Of a stretch of DNA of 43,865 bases, positions 1 to 8,375 are shown piece by piece. The stretch's first letter is position 1, and each line of letters begins with the position of its first letter. Source of the stretch: Acidobacteriaceae bacterium (lineage in GTDB: Bacteria > Acidobacteriota > Terriglobia > Terriglobales > Acidobacteriaceae); NCBI GenBank assembly GCA_003152695.1, contig PMAT01000023.1, positions 35,730-79,594 of the forward strand, given 5' to 3'. The translations under genes and the position numbers were made by a program. Under the pieces are notes generated by a model. That model had not been told where the DNA came from, searched no databases, and saw nothing but the letters and a program-made list of their open reading frames with translations.

Positions 1-299
1 TTGGTGGCGGCGTCGATCTCGATCACGTCCACCGAGTTGCCAGCGCGAATTTCGACGCACGAATCGCAAACTCCGCAGGGCTCGGGCACGGGATGGTCTT
101 GCGACTGGCAGTTGAGCGCCATCGCCAAAATGCGCGCGATCGTCGTCTTGCCAATGCCGCGGTGGCCGCTAAAGATGTAGCCGTGGGCGACGCGGCCCTG
201 CGCGATGGCGTTCTTCAGCGTGCGGGTGACATGCTCCTGCCCGATCACCTCAGAGAACTTTTGGGGACGGTATTTGCGCGCCAGAACCTGATAACTCAT
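1..299 (-). CDS. dnaX: DNA polymerase III subunit gamma/tau, N-terminal part (cut by window edge)
   Basis: Clamp-loader ATPase of the replicative polymerase. The minus strand from 299 reads [20 protein letters not shown], the hallmark start of DnaX. It continues into a Walker A motif (GHRGIGKT, about residues 45-52) and the start of the zinc module (Cys at CQSQ, then CGVC and DSC). About 99 codons are present and the rest lies before base 1. Transcription runs out of the window, downstream of xerC, with 54 bases between the genes. No good Shine-Dalgarno is visible, but the N-terminal match fixes the start. Identification is firm; whether it makes separate tau and gamma forms cannot be seen. 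Confidence 0.93.
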   Translation of the reverse strand, partial: MSYQVLARKYRPQKFSEVIGQEHVTRTLKNAIAQGRVAHGYIFSGHRGIGKTTIARILAMALNCQSQDHPVPEPCGVCDSCVEIRAGNSVDVIEIDAAT

Positions 300-353
300 G
301 GGAGGGGAAAAGTTGATTATACAGTCCGGCGTGAACGGGTAGAGCGTCGCCTT

Positions 354-1280
354 TTACCCGCCCCGCTCGCCCTTCGCGTGAGGATGAGTGCGGTCGTAAA
401 CCTCCATCACGTGCTTGACGGTGAGCTGCGTGTAACGCTGCGTGGTCGAGAGACGTTCGTGGCCGAGCATCTCCTGGATGGCGCGCAGGTCGGCGCCTTC
501 CTCCAGCATGTGCGTGCCGAAGGCATGGCGCAACGTGTGCGGATGCACGTCGGGCGAGAGTCCGCGCGCCACCGCGATCTGCTTCACGATGCGGCCCACG
601 CTGCGGGTGGTCAGCCGCGACCCGCGCAAATTGATCAGCAACGCTCGCTCAGTCGTGCGTCTGGTTTCGCCCAGCACGCGCTGGCGCGCCGGCAGATAGG
701 CTTGCACCGCCGCCTTCGCCGAATCGCCGAACGGGACGAATCGTTCCTTGCGGCCCTTGCCTCGCACCAGGATGAGTTCGTTGGACCACCGGATATCGTC
801 AACGTTGATGCCGATCAGCTCCGAGTTGCGGATGCCGCAGCCGTAGAGCAGTTCCAGGATTGCCTGATCGCGCTCGGTGAATGCCGAGCACTCGGGCATG
901 GCCGCATCGAGGACGGTGTTGACCTCCTCGATGGTGGGCACGCGCGGCAGTTTTTTCGGCAGCCTCGGCGTAGCTACCAGCGCCGCCGGATTCTGCTCAA
1001 CTTCGCCCTCCTGCGCCAGCCACTTGTACAGCGACCGCAACGCCGCCAGCGCACGCGCTACCGACGTTTTACTCAGTCCACGTTCGTAGAGGCTGGAAAG
1101 ATAGCCGCGAATCAGCACATGGTCGATATCGCGCCAGCTCTGCGGGCCAACGTAATCCGCGAACTGCGCCAGATCGGTGCGGTAGGCCTTGATGGTGTGC
1201 GGCGAAGCATTGCGCTCCTGCAGCGAACGAAGGAACTGCGCCACAGCTTTCTCGACGATGGTGGCTGCGTGCTTCCTCAT
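354..1280 (-). CDS. xerC: Tyrosine recombinase, XerC/XerD family (second of a tandem pair)
   Basis: Site-specific tyrosine recombinase, 308 aa, the usual Xer size. The N-terminal SAM-like core-binding domain covers about residues 8-95 and the catalytic domain about 115-300. The catalytic set is complete: Arg151 (GIRNSEL), Lys175 (RGKGRKER), His248 and Arg251 (HTLRH), His274 (LGHE) and the nucleophile Tyr283 (RYTQ). Its ATG overlaps the stop of the upstream xer gene by four bases (1277-1280), so the two are translationally coupled. By family knowledge a XerC/XerD pair resolves chromosome dimers at dif. No dif site was recognised here. Which of the pair is C and which is D is an inference from sequence style. 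Confidence 0.9.
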   Translation of the reverse strand: MRKHAATIVEKAVAQFLRSLQERNASPHTIKAYRTDLAQFADYVGPQSWRDIDHVLIRGYLSSLYERGLSKTSVARALAALRSLYKWLAQEGEVEQNPAALVATPRLPKKLPRVPTIEEVNTVLDAAMPECSAFTERDQAILELLYGCGIRNSELIGINVDDIRWSNELILVRGKGRKERFVPFGDSAKAAVQAYLPARQRVLGETRRTTERALLINLRGSRLTTRSVGRIVKQIAVARGLSPDVHPHTLRHAFGTHMLEEGADLRAIQEMLGHERLSTTQRYTQLTVKHVMEVYDRTHPHAKGERGG

Positions 1281-2242
1281 TCGCTCTTCCCTGCCCGCTT
1301 GCCGCGCGGATGATGCTCCTTGTACACGCGATTCAGCCGGTCGAGCGCGAGGTGCGTATAGATCTGCGTCGTCGAAATGTCAGCATGTCCGAGGATGGTC
1401 TGCACCGTGCGCAAGTCAGCGCCGTTTTCCACCATATGAGTGGCGCAACTGTGGCGCAGCATGTGCGGGCTGGCATGACGCGCCGATTGGGCTGACGCGT
1501 CGTTCACCACCTGCCACACGCGCTGTCGCGTGATGGGCCGCGCCCCGCGCGTGATGAACAGGAACGGAGACGACTTCTCGGTCGCCAGCACCGGGCGCGA
1601 ATGCTGCAAATATTGCTGCACCATTTGCTGCGCAGCATGACCCAGCGGAACAATGCGCTCCTTGTCGCCTTTGCCTCGCACCAGGACGTACCCCATCTCC
1701 AGCTTCAGGTCTTCCAGCTTCAGGTTGATGACCTCGGAGACCCGCAGCGCCCCGGCATAGAAAACTTCCAGCATCGCCCGATCGCGGCCCGTAAGCGCTT
1801 GCGACCGGCGATCGTCTTTGGCCCGAGGCGGCCCCAGCAGCACGCTCTCGACCTCATCAGCGGCCAGCGATTTCGGTAGCACCTTCCACTGCCGCGGCGA
1901 ATCGATGTTCAGCGTGGGATCGACGGTGATGTAGCGGTCGAGCAGCAGGTACTTGTAAAAGTGACGCAGCGCGGAAAGCTTGCGCGCCACACTGCGCCCG
2001 TCCACGCCGTTCGAGAGCAGCGCATTGAGAAAGTCGCGCACATCCTGTCGCCGCGCCTCGCGTAGCGCGCGCTTGCGCTTCAGCAGAAACTCCGAGTACT
2101 GATCGAGATCGGAGCGATAAGCCGACACGCTCAGCGGTACCAGTCCCTTCTCCACCTTGAGGTAGTCGAGAAAGGAATTCAGCAGCCGCAGATTAGGATC
2201 CACACTCTGCACGAGATGAGTATGAACGCGCGCGGACTGCAC
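1277..2242 (-). CDS. xerD: Tyrosine recombinase, XerD-like (first of a tandem pair)
   Basis: Second Xer recombinase, 321 aa. N-terminal core-binding domain about residues 17-110 and catalytic domain about 125-315. All catalytic residues are visible: Arg157 (ALRVSE), Lys181 (RGKGDKER), His250 and Arg253 (HMLRH), His276 (LGHAD) and Tyr285 (IYTHL). The GTG at 2242 is the most upstream start. GTG codons at 2212 and 2203 would trim 10-13 residues, and none has a convincing Shine-Dalgarno. It overlaps xerC by ATGA. Adjacent partner recombinases suggest they work as a heterotetramer on the chromosomal dimer-resolution site. Confidence 0.9.
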   Translation of the reverse strand: MQSARVHTHLVQSVDPNLRLLNSFLDYLKVEKGLVPLSVSAYRSDLDQYSEFLLKRKRALREARRQDVRDFLNALLSNGVDGRSVARKLSALRHFYKYLLLDRYITVDPTLNIDSPRQWKVLPKSLAADEVESVLLGPPRAKDDRRSQALTGRDRAMLEVFYAGALRVSEVINLKLEDLKLEMGYVLVRGKGDKERIVPLGHAAQQMVQQYLQHSRPVLATEKSSPFLFITRGARPITRQRVWQVVNDASAQSARHASPHMLRHSCATHMVENGADLRTVQTILGHADISTTQIYTHLALDRLNRVYKEHHPRGKRAGKSE

Positions 2243-2280
2243 GGGAATAACAAGCGAGGTACGGGACCGGCCCGACCTTT

Positions 2281-2322
2281 GTCATCCTGAGCTCGCGCTT
2301 TGGAGAGGCGAGTGGAAGGATC
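2281..2322 (+). repeat. Short interspersed hairpin repeat, copy a
   Basis: Starts GTCATCCTGAGC and ends GGAAGGATC, with an imperfect CTCGC...GGCGAG palindrome between. It is one of six related elements in the window (also at 5985, 15144, 24619, 28273 and 28371). It lies between the 5' end of xerD and the 3' end of the DUF72 gene. Confidence 0.7.
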
Positions 2323-2332
2323 TCTATCGTCA

Positions 2333-3142
2333 CTACGTCTCGCTTCCCACCTGTTGCTGCACGCTCTTCAGCACCTCCACCGCATTGTGTGGACTGCGCG
2401 GGTCTTCCTCATGCTTGAAGAATGCATAGGTCTCCAAGCCATCGGCGACACAACGTCCCACGCGCTCGACCAGCTTCTTCAGATCGTCGGCCGAATAACT
2501 GGGCTGGCGGAAGCGGAAGTAGATGTAGCCGGCGGTGCGGACCTCGGGCGTGCTCAGCTTCTCGGTCTCGGCGATGCACAGCGTCGCGTTGCGGTCGTGC
2601 AGGGCCTGATAAATCTCGTCGCCGAACCACGACGCGTGACGGAACTCAAACGCGGCCTTGAAGTTCGTCGGCAGCAGCCCCAGAAAATCGCGCAGCACGG
2701 CCACATCCGCCTTGGCGGTGGGCGGCAACTGGAACAGCACCGGTCCCAGTTGCGGGGCCAGCGGCTGCAGCGTTGGCAGGAATCGTTGTATTGCTTCCTC
2801 GACGTTCTGCAGCCGGCGAATGTGCGTGATGTACTGGTTGGCCTTCAGAGCGAAACGGAAATTGGGGCCGACATCCGCCATCCATCCGGTCGCAGCCTTC
2901 TCCGACAAGTGGCGCCGGAAGGTGTAGTTCACTTCCACCGCCGTGAGCTGGGTCGCGTAGTACTTCAGAAAGTTTTTCGACGAAACTTCCTTCGGATAAA
3001 AATCAGGCTTCCAGATGGTGTACGCCCACCCCGAGGTGCCGACGTAGAGCGGGAGATGGGGAGCGTCGGATGCCGGAGTTGCCGCGCTGATTGGGTCTAT
3101 AGCGGCCGGAGCGTCGTTTCTTTTCTTGCTGACAGGACTCAT
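2333..3142 (-). CDS. DUF72 family protein (YecE-like)
   Basis: 269 aa, a full-length DUF72/YecE protein with a TIM-barrel fold by family knowledge. Visible family signatures are YVGTSGWAY near residue 33, FYPKE, VEVNYTFRR, FRFALKANQYITH, the LFQLPP segment near 140, AFEFRHASWF and YIYFRFR. The first 30 residues are Ala/Pro/Ser-rich and probably disordered. The biochemical role of DUF72 proteins is not established. Some families sit near DNA-repair genes, and here the next gene upstream is the LigD polymerase domain, 16 bases away on the same strand, so the two are probably cotranscribed. Confidence 0.85.
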   Translation of the reverse strand: MSPVSKKRNDAPAAIDPISAATPASDAPHLPLYVGTSGWAYTIWKPDFYPKEVSSKNFLKYYATQLTAVEVNYTFRRHLSEKAATGWMADVGPNFRFALKANQYITHIRRLQNVEEAIQRFLPTLQPLAPQLGPVLFQLPPTAKADVAVLRDFLGLLPTNFKAAFEFRHASWFGDEIYQALHDRNATLCIAETEKLSTPEVRTAGYIYFRFRQPSYSADDLKKLVERVGRCVADGLETYAFFKHEEDPRSPHNAVEVLKSVQQQVGSET

Positions 3143-3158
3143 TGCGATGGAAACAATA

Positions 3159-4226
3159 TCACACGCGTTTGCGTCTAGGAGGTGCCTTCTTGGCGGCGCT
3201 GGCTTTGCTCTTTGCGCGTGGAGTCGCTGCTTTCTTCTTGGGCTCGCTGGCCGCCGCAGCGCGCCTCGGCGAAGGTTCGGGCTTCGCCGACGCGCCCGCC
3301 TCCAACTGCTGCAGTGCCTCCACTGACGGCATCCTTTGTTTCAACTTTAGCACCGGCTCGAACAGGTCTCCGTACTTCTTGGCTCGCGCCAACACTTCCC
3401 CCGATTCGAACACCAGCGAACTCGGATCGCCCTTCTTCAGGCAACTCTCAACCTCGCTCCACTTCACCGGCGTAGAAACCGTCGGCTGTTCTTTGGCGCG
3501 CAACGAGTACACGCACACCGTGGTCTTGTGATCGTCGTTCTGGCTCCAATCCACCAGCACCTTGCCGGTGCGCAGCGCCTTCTTCATGTCGGAAACGACC
3601 AGGTTCGGACGCTGCCGCTCCAGCAATCGCGCCAGCTCATGCGCAAAGGGCTTGGTCTGGTCGTAGGTAACGGCGGTGTTCAGCGGAACGTAAATTTGCA
3701 GACCTTTCGATCCTGAAGTCTTTGCGAAACTTTGCAACTGTAGTTGGGCGAAAATGTCGCGCACCCACAGCCCAACCTGGCAACACTGCACGATATTGGC
3801 CGGCGGCCCAGGGTCGAGATCGAAGACGAGAAACGTCGGCCGCAAAATGTCTTTGCCCAGCGACAGGCTGGTATGCAACTCCAGGTCGGCAAGGTTGGCC
3901 GCCCACACCAGCGTCGGCAGGTCCTCGGCCAGGCAATAGTTCATCCACTTGTTGTTGCCGGAACTCCAGACACGCGCGGTCTGCACCCACTCGGGACGAT
4001 GCTCGGGACAGTTTTTTTCGTAAAAGTACGGGCCGCTCACGCCGTTGGGATAGCGCTTCATGGTCAACGGCCGCCCGCGCAAGTGCGGGAGCAGCACCGG
4101 CGCGATGCGCACGTAATAATCGATCACCTGCCCCTTGGTGAATCCGGCTTCGGGATACAGCACTTTGTCGAGGTTCGAAATCTTCAGGTGCTTTCCCTCG
4201 ACGTCAACCACCGTCTCTTTAGCCAT
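3159..4226 (-). CDS. Non-homologous end-joining DNA polymerase/primase, LigD PolDom type (stand-alone)
   Basis: Archaeo-eukaryotic primase-type polymerase of the LigD family, which fills gaps at double-strand breaks during NHEJ. The core covers about residues 5-290. Signatures are NLDKVLYPEAGFTKGQ, GPYFYEK, the catalytic carboxylates in VFDLDPGP and the SGSKGLQIYVPL strand. The ATG at 4226 is preferred over the longer frame from 4274 because GAGG lies about 7 nt before it and MAKETVVDVEGK matches the family N-terminus. There is no ligase or phosphoesterase domain. The last ~45 residues are a Lys/Ala/Arg/Pro tail, histone-H1-like and probably DNA-binding. No ku gene is in the window. Confidence 0.88.
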   Translation of the reverse strand: MAKETVVDVEGKHLKISNLDKVLYPEAGFTKGQVIDYYVRIAPVLLPHLRGRPLTMKRYPNGVSGPYFYEKNCPEHRPEWVQTARVWSSGNNKWMNYCLAEDLPTLVWAANLADLELHTSLSLGKDILRPTFLVFDLDPGPPANIVQCCQVGLWVRDIFAQLQLQSFAKTSGSKGLQIYVPLNTAVTYDQTKPFAHELARLLERQRPNLVVSDMKKALRTGKVLVDWSQNDDHKTTVCVYSLRAKEQPTVSTPVKWSEVESCLKKGDPSSLVFESGEVLARAKKYGDLFEPVLKLKQRMPSVEALQQLEAGASAKPEPSPRRAAAASEPKKKAATPRAKSKASAAKKAPPRRKRV

Positions 4227-4345
4227 TGTGTCCTCGCTTGCGCTGCACAGAAATGATGCAGGTTCAGCGAGCAAGTATGCAACCTGCGGAAGCGACGGTC
4301 GCGAGATTCTATCTGGAATGCGCTGGTGCGGCTGCTCGCCTCCGT

Positions 4346-4375
4346 TTGACTTGCGCGTCCTTACCTGCGTAACTT
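4346..4375 (+). promoter_or_regulatory. Candidate sigma-70 promoter for the M16 peptidase pair
   Basis: TTGACT at 4346-4351 and TAACTT at 4370-4375, separated by 18 bases and 40 bases before the ATG at 4416. It lies in the 189-base divergent gap between the ligD-like gene and the peptidase. The call rests on motif match only. Confidence 0.4.
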
Positions 4376-4415
4376 TTTAACTTGTGCATAGTCACGTCTG
4401 CCCTCTGGAGGTACG

Positions 4416-5957
4416 ATGAACCGCTGGTTTGCCAAATTGACTTGCCTGCTCCTGCTGGTGGCCGCCTTGCCGCTGGCGGCGCAGGACCTGGCGTCGTACG
4501 AAAAGCGCGTCTCGGTGAAGACCTTGCCCAACGGCTTAACGGTCGTCCTCTGGCGACGCCCCGAGGCCCCGGTGTTTTCGTTTTTCACCCTGGTGGACGC
4601 CGGTTCCGCGCAGGACCCGCTCCACGCGACTGGCCTGGCGCACATGATGGAGCACATGGCCTTCAAGGGCACGCCCGATATCGGCACCAAGGATTACGCC
4701 GCCGAGAAGCCCGCGCTGCAAAAGGTGGAGCAGACCTACGCCGCTTACGAGGCCGAGCGCATCAAGCGCGTGAACCAGGACCCGCAGAAGCTGGCGCAGC
4801 TGAAGAATGCCTGGGAGCAAGCGATCAAGGACGCTGACAAATACGTGGTGCAGAACCAATTCGGCGAGATCGTGGAGAGCCACGGCGGCGTGGGCGTCAA
4901 CGCGTTCACCAATTACGACGAAACCGCCTACATGTACTCGATGCCGTCGAACATGATCGAGCTGTGGGCGGCGCTGGAGTCCGACCGCCTGATGCACCCG
5001 GTCATGCGCGAATTCTACAAGGAGCGCAACGTGGTGATGGAAGAGCGGCGCATGCGCACCGACAGCCAGCCAACCGGACGGCTGGTTGAGCAGTTTCTGG
5101 GCACGGCTTTCATGGCGAATCCCTACCATCGGCCGACCATCGGTTATGCCGCCGATCTGCAAAGCTTTTCGGCCAGCGACGCGGCGGAGTTCTTCCAGCG
5201 CTATTACGTGCCCAGCAACATGGTGATCGGGCTGGTCGGCGATCTCGATCCCGCGCAGGTACTGCCCATCGTGGAAAAATATTTCGGCCAGCTTGCCACC
5301 ACGTCCAAGCCGGAAGAGTTGTTCACCGACGAGCCGGCGCAGAATTCGGTGCGCGAGGTCACGCTGCACGATCCTTCGCAGCCGTTCTACCTGGAGGGCT
5401 ATCACCGGCCAAGCTATCTCGCGCCCGATGACGCGGTGTACGATGCGATCAGCGACATCCTGTCGAACGGCCGCACCTCGCGCTTGTACCGCTCGATGGT
5501 GCGCGACAAAAAGATTGCCGCCTTCGCGGCGGGCTTTACCGGCTTTCCTGGAATCAAGTACGGCCACTTGTTTGCGTTCTACGGCGTTCCCCTCCCCGGC
5601 CATACCAACGAAGAGATGCAAAAAGCGGTGCACGAGGAGATCGACAAGCTGAAGACGCAGGACGTCAGCGACGAAGAGTTGCAGATGTTTAAGACACGCA
5701 CCAAGGCCGACTTGATTCGCGGGCTGGCCAGCAACGAGGGGCTGGCGCAGCAGCTTGCGACCTACCAGACGCGCTACGGCGATTGGCGCGAGTTGTTCCG
5801 CTATCTCGACCGCGTGGACAAGGTGACCAAGGCCGACATCCGGCGCGTGTCGAACCAGGCGTTCGCGGAGACGAACCGCACCGTCGGCATCATTCAGACG
5901 CAGACCGCGAGCAGCCATCCGGCCCCAGCGGCCAGCAAAGGAGCGGAACAACAATGA
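4416..5957 (+). CDS. M16 family zinc metallopeptidase, catalytic subunit (PqqL/YmxG-like)
   Basis: Secreted or periplasmic zinc peptidase of the M16 (insulinase/processing-peptidase) family, 513 aa. A signal peptide covers residues 1-22 (LLLLVAALPLAAQ). The inverted zinc motif HxxEH is intact as His76-Met-Met-Glu79-His80, with the downstream acidic ligand in the ELWAALESDR region. Two M16 half-domains follow, ending in a low-complexity Ala/Ser/Pro tail. A GGAGG at 4407-4411 fixes the start. Its stop overlaps the start of the next M16 gene (ATGA, 5954-5957). By family knowledge such pairs form heterodimers in which only one subunit carries the zinc. Substrate unknown. Confidence 0.9.
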   Translation: MNRWFAKLTCLLLLVAALPLAAQDLASYEKRVSVKTLPNGLTVVLWRRPEAPVFSFFTLVDAGSAQDPLHATGLAHMMEHMAFKGTPDIGTKDYAAEKPALQKVEQTYAAYEAERIKRVNQDPQKLAQLKNAWEQAIKDADKYVVQNQFGEIVESHGGVGVNAFTNYDETAYMYSMPSNMIELWAALESDRLMHPVMREFYKERNVVMEERRMRTDSQPTGRLVEQFLGTAFMANPYHRPTIGYAADLQSFSASDAAEFFQRYYVPSNMVIGLVGDLDPAQVLPIVEKYFGQLATTSKPEELFTDEPAQNSVREVTLHDPSQPFYLEGYHRPSYLAPDDAVYDAISDILSNGRTSRLYRSMVRDKKIAAFAAGFTGFPGIKYGHLFAFYGVPLPGHTNEEMQKAVHEEIDKLKTQDVSDEELQMFKTRTKADLIRGLASNEGLAQQLATYQTRYGDWRELFRYLDRVDKVTKADIRRVSNQAFAETNRTVGIIQTQTASSHPAPAASKGAEQQ

Positions 5958-7501
5958 GCAGACGAGTGAACGCAACCCTCTCTTGTCACCCTGAGCGGAG
6001 GCGGCGCTGCGCCGCCGGAGTCGAAGGACCTGCGGTCCTCACCCGCTCCCATTTCTTGTCCGTGCTCTTTTGTTTCCTGCTGCTCTTTACCGCCTTCAGT
6101 CCCGCGCAAATCAAGCCTTGGAACCAGATTCAGCCTCCAGCGCTGCCGGCATTCAAGCCGCAGGAGCCCATCCGCGTTCAGTTGTCCAACGGCATGGTGA
6201 TCTTTCTTCAGGAAGATCATGAGCTGCCTCTGATCGACGCGACCGCGCGCATCCGCGGCGGCTCCATCTCTGAACCCGCGAACAAGACCGGGCTCACCGA
6301 TCTCTATGGCGAGGTCTGGCGCACTGGCGGCACCAAGACGAAGACGGGCGATCAGATGGACGACTTCCTGGAGGCGCGCGCCGCCAAGATCGAAACCGAT
6401 AATCAGTCGGACTCGACGACAATTTCGCTGAACTGCCTGAAGGGCGACTTCGATGCCGTGTTCGAGATGTTTCTCGATCTGCTGCACCATCCCGAGTTCC
6501 GTCCGGACAAACTGGAATTGGCCCAGGAGCAGATGTACACGGAAATTTCCCGCCGCAACGACAACGTGGATTCCATCGTGCATCGCGAAAGCCGCATCAT
6601 CGCCTACGGCAAAAACAATCCTTACGCGCGCGTTGCCGAGTATGCGACGGTTGCCGCGGTCACGCGCGAGGACTTGCTGAACTGGCACCAGCAATATGTG
6701 TATCCCAACAACATCATCTTCGGCATCACCGGCGACTTCGACGCGAAGGCCATGGAAGCCAAGTTGCACCAGGCTTTCGATTCGTGGCAGAAGGGGCCGG
6801 AGGCCAAAGCGCCCGACATCAAGTTCACCGAGCCGAAGCCCGGCTTGTATTTCGTCCGCAAGGGTGACGTGAACCAGAGCAGCATCGACATGCTCGACCT
6901 CGGCATCGAGCGCAGCAATCCCGACTACTTCGTTGTGACGGTGATGAACGAAATGTTTGGCGGCAGCTTCTCCTCGCGGCTATTCAACCATCTGCGCTCC
7001 GGTAAAGGGCTTGCCTACAGCGTGGGAGGAGGTGTGGGTTCTGGCTGGGACCATCCCGGCGTTACCAACATCCAGATGCAAACCAAGAGCGCCAGCACCG
7101 TGGAAGGCATTCAGGGACTCGACGAGGAAATCGATGGCCTGCTGAACAACGCGGCCACGCCGGAGGAACTAAAGCGCGCGAAAGACGACATCCTGAACTC
7201 GTTTATCTTCCAGTTCGACACACCGGAAAAAGTTCTGCGCGAGAAGATGGCCTACGAGTTTTATCACTATCCGCTCGATTTTCTGGAGCGCTACCGCAGC
7301 GAAGTGGAAAAGGTGACCGCGGAGGATGTCTCGCGTGTGGCGCGCAAGTACGTTCACAAGGACCGCATGGCGGTGCTGGTGGTAGGCAACGACACGGAAT
7401 TCGACAAGCCGCTCAGCACGCTCGGGCCGATGCAGGAGCTGGATATCACCATCCCTCCGCCGCCAGCGAGCATGATGCAGCAGGGGCCAGGCGGGCAGTA
7501 G
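5954..7501 (+). CDS. M16 family peptidase-like partner lacking the zinc motif
   Basis: 515 aa, M16 fold, starting at the ATG that overlaps the preceding stop. The position equivalent to HxxEH reads TDLYGEVWRTGG, so both histidines are gone and this is the non-catalytic partner. The R/Y region typical of M16 partners is visible near FGGSFSSRLFNHLRSGKGLAY. A hydrophobic segment (about residues 32-49, FLSVLFCFLLLFTAFSPAQ) should be the signal peptide. It is preceded by an unusually long Arg-rich stretch (residues 11-26) encoded by a repeat element at 5985-6030. TTG or GTG codons just before the hydrophobic stretch could be alternative starts but have no Shine-Dalgarno. The C-terminus is Pro/Gln/Gly-rich. 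Confidence 0.85.
   Translation: MSRRVNATLSCHPERRRRCAAGVEGPAVLTRSHFLSVLFCFLLLFTAFSPAQIKPWNQIQPPALPAFKPQEPIRVQLSNGMVIFLQEDHELPLIDATARIRGGSISEPANKTGLTDLYGEVWRTGGTKTKTGDQMDDFLEARAAKIETDNQSDSTTISLNCLKGDFDAVFEMFLDLLHHPEFRPDKLELAQEQMYTEISRRNDNVDSIVHRESRIIAYGKNNPYARVAEYATVAAVTREDLLNWHQQYVYPNNIIFGITGDFDAKAMEAKLHQAFDSWQKGPEAKAPDIKFTEPKPGLYFVRKGDVNQSSIDMLDLGIERSNPDYFVVTVMNEMFGGSFSSRLFNHLRSGKGLAYSVGGGVGSGWDHPGVTNIQMQTKSASTVEGIQGLDEEIDGLLNNAATPEELKRAKDDILNSFIFQFDTPEKVLREKMAYEFYHYPLDFLERYRSEVEKVTAEDVSRVARKYVHKDRMAVLVVGNDTEFDKPLSTLGPMQELDITIPPPPASMMQQGPGGQ
5985..6030 (+). repeat. Short interspersed hairpin repeat, copy b, inside a coding sequence
   Basis: GTCACCCTGAGC at 5985-5996, a GC-rich palindrome (GGCGGCGCTGCGCCGCC), then GGAGTCGAAGGACC at 6017-6030. 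It belongs to the same family as the copies at 2281, 15144, 24619, 28273 and 28371. It is read in frame as an Arg-rich segment before the signal peptide of the second M16 protein. Confidence 0.75.
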
Positions 7502-7570
7502 GATCAACATCGATTGAAGACGATGCAGTCCTTCATACCAGTCAGTATTTGGGCGAGGAGAGCGACGATT

Positions 7571-8344
7571 TTGAAGCTTGACAACGATGAGAGAGAGATT
7601 CTGGAATCGTTCGAGCGCGGCGAATGGCGCTCCGTGAAGAGGACGAAGATTCCGCCCGGCCAACACCTACTGATCGACGCCGACGACACGCTCTGGGAGA
7701 ACAATGTTTACTTCGAGCGGGCGATCGCCAACTTCATTTCTTTCCTCAATCATCATGAGTACACGCCCGACCAGGTGCGCCAGGTGCTGTACGACGTGGA
7801 GCGCGAAAACATTCGCACTCACGGCTATGGCATGCATAGCTTCGCGCTGGCGCTGGTGCGATGTTTCGAGCGGTTGTCGGTTGAGCCGCTGACGCCCGCG
7901 CTGCACGAGACCATCCGCGGCTTTGCCTACGCCATCGCCGAGCATCCCATGGAGATTCTGCCCGAGGTGCCCGAGACGCTGGCCGACCTCGCCCAACGCC
8001 ATCATCTTTTCCTGGTGACCAAGGGCAATATCACGGAGCAATCGGGCAAGGTCGAGCGCTCCGGGCTCAAGCAACATTTCACCGCCGTGGAAGTCGTGGC
8101 CGAGAAGGATGCCGCCACCTACAACGCGGTGGTCGAGAAGTACGGATTGCGGCGCGAGCGCACCTGGATGATCGGCAACAGCCCCAAGTCCGACATCAAT
8201 CCCGCGCTGGAAGCCGGTCTGCACGCCGTCTTTGTTCCTCACCACAATACCTGGATGCTGGAGCGCGATGAACTGCGTCCCGAGGCCGGCGATGGACGCC
8301 TGTTACAGGTGGAGAGCTTCGGCCACCTGCGCGATCACTTTTGA
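7571..8344 (+). CDS. HAD superfamily hydrolase with an antitoxin-like N-terminal extension
   Basis: HAD phosphatase of the haloacid-dehalogenase/phosphoglycolate phosphatase type. Motif I is DADDTLWEN (nucleophile Asp, general acid Asp two residues on), motif II is VTKGN and motif IV is GNSPKSDINPA. The HAD domain begins only about 30 residues after the chosen start. The preceding segment (LKLDNDEREILESFERGEW) resembles the N-terminus of small RHH/CopG-type antitoxins and is not part of the HAD fold. The TTG at 7571 has GAGGAG at 7555-7560. The frame is open back to 7514, and a GTG at 7634 would give the HAD domain alone. Substrate unknown. It follows the M16 pair by about 70 bases. Confidence 0.75.
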   Translation: MKLDNDEREILESFERGEWRSVKRTKIPPGQHLLIDADDTLWENNVYFERAIANFISFLNHHEYTPDQVRQVLYDVERENIRTHGYGMHSFALALVRCFERLSVEPLTPALHETIRGFAYAIAEHPMEILPEVPETLADLAQRHHLFLVTKGNITEQSGKVERSGLKQHFTAVEVVAEKDAATYNAVVEKYGLRRERTWMIGNSPKSDINPALEAGLHAVFVPHHNTWMLERDELRPEAGDGRLLQVESFGHLRDHF

Positions 8345-8375
8345 TTCCTGTCCGCCTGAACCGCTCCACGCCTTC

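Noticed and set aside
93-1313. Long plus-strand frame of 406 codons opposite xerC
   Set aside because: It is antisense to a clear tyrosine recombinase with all catalytic residues; it is a GC-rich shadow.
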